The notes beneath the pieces are model-generated. The model saw nothing but the letters and a program-made list of their open reading frames with translations. It was not told where the DNA came from and did no database searches. From contig CAZZLN010000012.1 in assembly GCA_964654945.1 (NCBI GenBank), forward strand, positions 1-36,691: a DNA stretch of 36,691 nt. The letters run 5' to 3'. The stretch comes from HGM11788 sp964654945. GTDB taxonomy: Bacteria; Bacillota; Clostridia; Lachnospirales; CAG-274. The position numbers and the translations under genes were made by a program. Below are positions 34,033 to 36,691 of this stretch, piece after piece; within the stretch, counting starts at the first letter, position 1, and each line of letters opens with the position of its first letter.

Positions 34033-36135
34033 TTATTCACCAAGCTGAACATCCCAGCCTGCAAAATACTTAGCAAGTCTTAGTAAATCAAGACCATTTA
34101 ATGTTCCGTCAGCATTTACATCAGAAGCATCACTGCTTATTAAAACCTCCCAGCCGGCAAAATATTTTGCAAGCCTTAACAGGTCAATGCCGTTTACTGC
34201 CCCATCACTGTTTACATCGCCATATATAATGCTATTATCCTCTGATATAAGCTTGAATGTCAAAACTGAATTACTGTTGCTGTTAGATGTGGAAATATTT
34301 TTTTCCAACTGTGCCCTATTTGCCTCTGTGCCATAAATTTCAAGGCTGCAATAAGCAAAAGTAAAAGTTGAAAAATGTGCATTATCATTATAGATATATA
34401 CCTTTTTGAGATTATTTGCTCTTCCAAATGCCGTACAAGCAATAGTAGCTGTTTCCTCAGGCAGCTTATAAACAGTATTTGTTTTTAACCTTGGATAATT
34501 TAATAGAGCTGATTTATCCTTATTATAAAAAACACCATCTATAGAACAGAAATACTTATTATTACTGTCAACAGATATTTCTTTTATATTTGCATAGGAA
34601 AATACATAAGCCCACAAACTATCAGTACCATGCACCTCTTCTCCATCATAGGAGATAGCAGTATAATCAAGCAGTTTTACAGACTCGGGAACCTCTATCT
34701 TATTAGCTGTAACTCCCCAGAATGCCCTTGAGCATAAAACCTCAATCCCATCAGAAATTATAATGTTTTGATTACTGAAATTTAAATATTCAAAAGCACT
34801 TTCCCCTATTTCAGTTACCTTTATTCCATTAACATAAGCAGGTATAATAAAATTTCCTGTTCCTTTTGTGCTGCCTGTATATCCTATAATGGTAGCATTG
34901 CCATTTTTCAAAGTATACACAAAATTGTCATAAACAGCAGTTGTGGTTTCACTGTTAGATTCAATATTTACTGTAGTTGATTTAGTTGTTTCAAAAGGGC
35001 TTGCATCTGAAGATGAAAAATCATTGCTATCTATATCCAAGTTTAATTTGTTTGAATAATAAAATTCACTATGATTAGCCTTGAAGCTTTCACTTCCATT
35101 TAGAAAGAATTTGTAATAATTATAACTACCTCCATCATCCCATGTGGTATCTACATAGTACCATTTATTATTATTCATTTTTACCTGATTCCATTCATGT
35201 CCTCCATTTGCTGAATAACCGCTTTGACAAACAACATCTATACCGGCTCTGTTGCATATAGTTTTAAATGCCTCGGCATAACCTTCGCACACAGCTTTCC
35301 CTTTCATGCAAATACCATAAGGAGAGTGAGCATAAAGAAATTCTTCAGAATACATCTCTGCTTCAAAGGCAGCATAATAATCATAAGTTGCATTATCCAA
35401 AACTACATCATGAATGTATTTTACTCTATAATAATCTGTTGTATTTTTTTCTGCCTCTTCGGCTATATTGTCACACCATTTTAAATATTGTTCGTTATTA
35501 TCAATTGCTGTTTGGCTGTCACCGATTGTAACAAAAAGAATACTAACATTTCTTATCTTTTGCGTATTAGAATTATAATTGTAACCATAAAAAGCTGCTC
35601 CAATCCATCCTAAATCCGTATGGTCATTAAGAAATGCATTAACAATATTGGCGATACTTGTCCATGAATTATCATCATAATTTATATCATAGCCAATCTC
35701 TTCTGCAGACGCTGCAATGCTTATCAAATTTCCGCTGTAAGTTTTCGATCCCTCACTTGTTGTATAATTAAAGGAGTTGTACTTAATATTTTCAGCTTTC
35801 GCATAATCAACCAAATAATCATATACCTTCCTTTCTTCTGAATTTAAGGCATCTCTGTATAATGTAGCATTAATAGGTGCTAAAAAATTTGTACCGGTTC
35901 TATTCTCATAGCTGTTTCCGGTATATAAATTTCTGATTACATCCTCATTAGTATATATTGGCATTTCAACAATAGGGTCATTGTTTTCTTCCGTCATTTC
36001 TAATGCTGAACCGGATACTATTTCATCGAAATTGTAGCTTTCCACCTCTTGGTCACCATATACACAAAGCGCCGGAACAGCCAAACTCAGCGTTAGTATG
36101 CAACACATTGTTTTTTTTAAAATATTAATCTTCAT
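34033..36135 (-). CDS. Secreted transglutaminase-like protein with BspA repeats and dockerin
   Basis: 700 residues: signal peptide (about 1-28), an Asn/Glu-rich region, a transglutaminase-like cysteine protease-fold domain with the triad Cys283 (GKAVCEGYAEAF), His313 (GGHEWNQV) and Asp329 (WYYVDTTWDDGG), BspA-type leucine-rich repeats (about 405-620, such as GNFIIPAYVNGIKVTEIGES and NKIEVPESVKLL), and a C-terminal type I-like dockerin (638-700) with two calcium-loop repeats DVNSDGAVNGIDLLRLAKYF and DVNADGTLNGLDLLRLAKYF. The enzyme could crosslink or cleave peptides at the cell surface, with the dockerin docking it on the cohesin protein encoded 29 bases downstream. Reaction type is not determined. 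The start follows AAAGGATGAT. Confidence 0.92.
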   Translation of the reverse strand: MKINILKKTMCCILTLSLAVPALCVYGDQEVESYNFDEIVSGSALEMTEENNDPIVEMPIYTNEDVIRNLYTGNSYENRTGTNFLAPINATLYRDALNSEERKVYDYLVDYAKAENIKYNSFNYTTSEGSKTYSGNLISIAASAEEIGYDINYDDNSWTSIANIVNAFLNDHTDLGWIGAAFYGYNYNSNTQKIRNVSILFVTIGDSQTAIDNNEQYLKWCDNIAEEAEKNTTDYYRVKYIHDVVLDNATYDYYAAFEAEMYSEEFLYAHSPYGICMKGKAVCEGYAEAFKTICNRAGIDVVCQSGYSANGGHEWNQVKMNNNKWYYVDTTWDDGGSYNYYKFFLNGSESFKANHSEFYYSNKLNLDIDSNDFSSSDASPFETTKSTTVNIESNSETTTAVYDNFVYTLKNGNATIIGYTGSTKGTGNFIIPAYVNGIKVTEIGESAFEYLNFSNQNIIISDGIEVLCSRAFWGVTANKIEVPESVKLLDYTAISYDGEEVHGTDSLWAYVFSYANIKEISVDSNNKYFCSIDGVFYNKDKSALLNYPRLKTNTVYKLPEETATIACTAFGRANNLKKVYIYNDNAHFSTFTFAYCSLEIYGTEANRAQLEKNISTSNSNSNSVLTFKLISEDNSIIYGDVNSDGAVNGIDLLRLAKYFAGWEVLISSDASDVNADGTLNGLDLLRLAKYFAGWDVQLGE

Positions 36136-36173
36136 TATATCATCCTTTCCTTTGTTAAGATTTCATTATATAC

Positions 36174-36276
36174 AATCAGATTTACTGCTGTAATTTATAT
36201 CATTGTATCATATTTAATCTGATATGTCAATAGTTAATATCAGATAATTTCTGATGAAAATACATATAAATATAAT
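36174..36276. promoter_or_regulatory. Divergent promoters with ATCAGAT-type operator half-sites
   Basis: Minus strand promoter: TTGACA (36230-36225), 17 bases, TACAAT (36207-36202). Plus strand: TATAAT (36271-36276) with a weak -35. The motif ATCAGAT or its complement occurs at 36175-36181, 36217-36223 and as the palindrome ATCAGA-TAATT-TCTGAT (36239-36255). The second copy lies in the spacer of the minus promoter, and the palindrome at the -35 of the plus promoter. This suits a repressor controlling both genes. Confidence 0.6.
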
Positions 36277-36315
36277 AGAATTATAATTAATTACAATGTA
36301 AAGAAGGTGTTATTT

Positions 36316-36627
36316 ATGTACGAAAGTGAATTTTATAGAAGATTGTATCAATTAAGAACTCAAAGGGGAATATCAGCAAGAGATATGAGTTTATCCTTAG
36401 GGCAGAATGCAGGATATATTAACAGTATTGAAAACGGCAACAGTATGCCGTCAATGAAAATGTTTTTCTATATATGTGATTTTTTTAATATTACACCAAG
36501 TGAGTTCTTTGATATGTCAGTAGAAAGACCGGAAAAAATAACTAATATTATTTTTAATCTAAGAAAACTAAACAGTAAGCAAATTGATAATATTGATTTT
36601 CTAATCAGCGAATTAGTCAAAAGATAA
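36316..36627 (+). CDS. XRE-family transcriptional regulator
   Basis: A 103-residue protein with a Cro/C1-type helix-turn-helix (about residues 4-62): the segment RTQRGISARDMSLSLGQNAGYINSIENG contains the two DNA-contact helices, followed by PSMKMFFYICDFFNITPSEFF. The remaining 40 residues are a short helical tail, perhaps for dimerisation. A GTG upstream (36307) lies inside the ribosome site AAGAAGGTG, so the ATG at 36316 is chosen. It is divergent from the dockerin-transglutaminase operon and probably represses both; the regulatory link is inferred from the shared intergenic half-sites. Similar short XRE proteins occur widely, so the target is not certain. Confidence 0.88.
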   Translation: MYESEFYRRLYQLRTQRGISARDMSLSLGQNAGYINSIENGNSMPSMKMFFYICDFFNITPSEFFDMSVERPEKITNIIFNLRKLNSKQIDNIDFLISELVKR

Positions 36628-36634
36628 GCAAAAA

Positions 36635-36691
36635 AATGGGGCTGTAAAAAAAGTCTCAAAAGAAAAATCGCTGTAGGCATAGCACTTACAG
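36635..36691. repeat. Start of a possible inverted-repeat element, cut by the window edge
   Basis: After the XRE gene an ATGGGGCTGT...GTCTCAAAAG stretch ends with CTGTA-GGCATAGCAC-TTACAG at the edge, a hairpin whose stem may continue beyond. The words GTCTC and GGCATAGCA also occur in the 15241-15399 foldback element. Too little is present to classify it: terminator, MITE or IS end are all possible. Confidence 0.3.

Noticed and set aside
32495..36135. Cellulosome or polysaccharide-degradation locus
   Set aside because: Cohesin and dockerin are present, but there is no carbohydrate-binding module or glycoside hydrolase; the catalytic domain is transglutaminase-like.

Overview
The window is AT-rich chromosomal DNA from a low-GC, anaerobic, Gram-positive and probably spore-forming member of the Clostridia (a Lachnospirales-type gut or rumen bacterium fits, but the genus cannot be fixed from the sequence). 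Reasons: near-perfect AGGAGG-type ribosome sites, T-rich intrinsic terminators, BlaI/BlaR1, two Feo iron systems, heterodimeric ABC exporter, AddA, YerC, a SpoIIQ-like protein, a CotJC/manganese-catalase relative and a small protein that looks like a gamma-type spore protein. No rRNA, tRNA, CRISPR array, complete IS element or prophage was recognised.

Layout. 1-3116 (+): a broken or partial ORF at the edge, a BlaI-type repressor with an M56 BlaR1-like membrane protease behind a strong promoter, then a fumarylacetoacetate-hydrolase-family enzyme. 3115-7567 (-): operon argF-trpS-feoAB. 7754-9063 (+): a degenerate LytM/M23 (SpoIIQ-like) protein and a DUF454 membrane protein. 9082-10988 (-): wecB followed by a CmpB-type membrane protein. 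11097-14204 (-): iron operon feoA-feoA-feoB-cysteine-rich membrane peptide, with two paired dyad operators. 14429-16784 (-): manganese catalase, a 159-bp foldback element, and a CPA2 antiporter. 16813-19702 (-): aroK and an SLH-domain M13 metallopeptidase. 19951-24762 (-): small membrane protein, YoaR-like protein, VanW protein, yerC, pcrA. 24820-24993: a cluster of hairpins between direct repeats. 25047-32150 (+): heterodimeric ABC exporter under a MarR-like palindrome, then addA. 32192-36135 (-): gamma-SASP-like gene, a double-cohesin secreted protein and a dockerin-bearing transglutaminase/BspA-repeat protein. 36316-36627 (+): divergent XRE regulator, then the start of a possible inverted-repeat element cut by the window end.

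The most interesting parts are the last block and the iron locus. The adjacent secreted cohesin and dockerin proteins look like a two-component, non-cellulosomal surface complex carrying a transglutaminase-like catalytic domain, divergently transcribed from a regulator whose candidate operator half-sites lie between them. The 63-residue Asn/Ser-rich protein has one match to the spore-protease target motif and a sigma-G-like promoter; gamma-type SASPs have been regarded as characteristic of Bacillales rather than Clostridia. At the iron locus, both the feoA and the feoB upstream regions carry two copies of the same dyad (TTAG/TTAT-N6-CTAA) at an identical 19-bp spacing, while the second, fused FeoAB transporter sits in an argF-trpS operon where I see no such sites.
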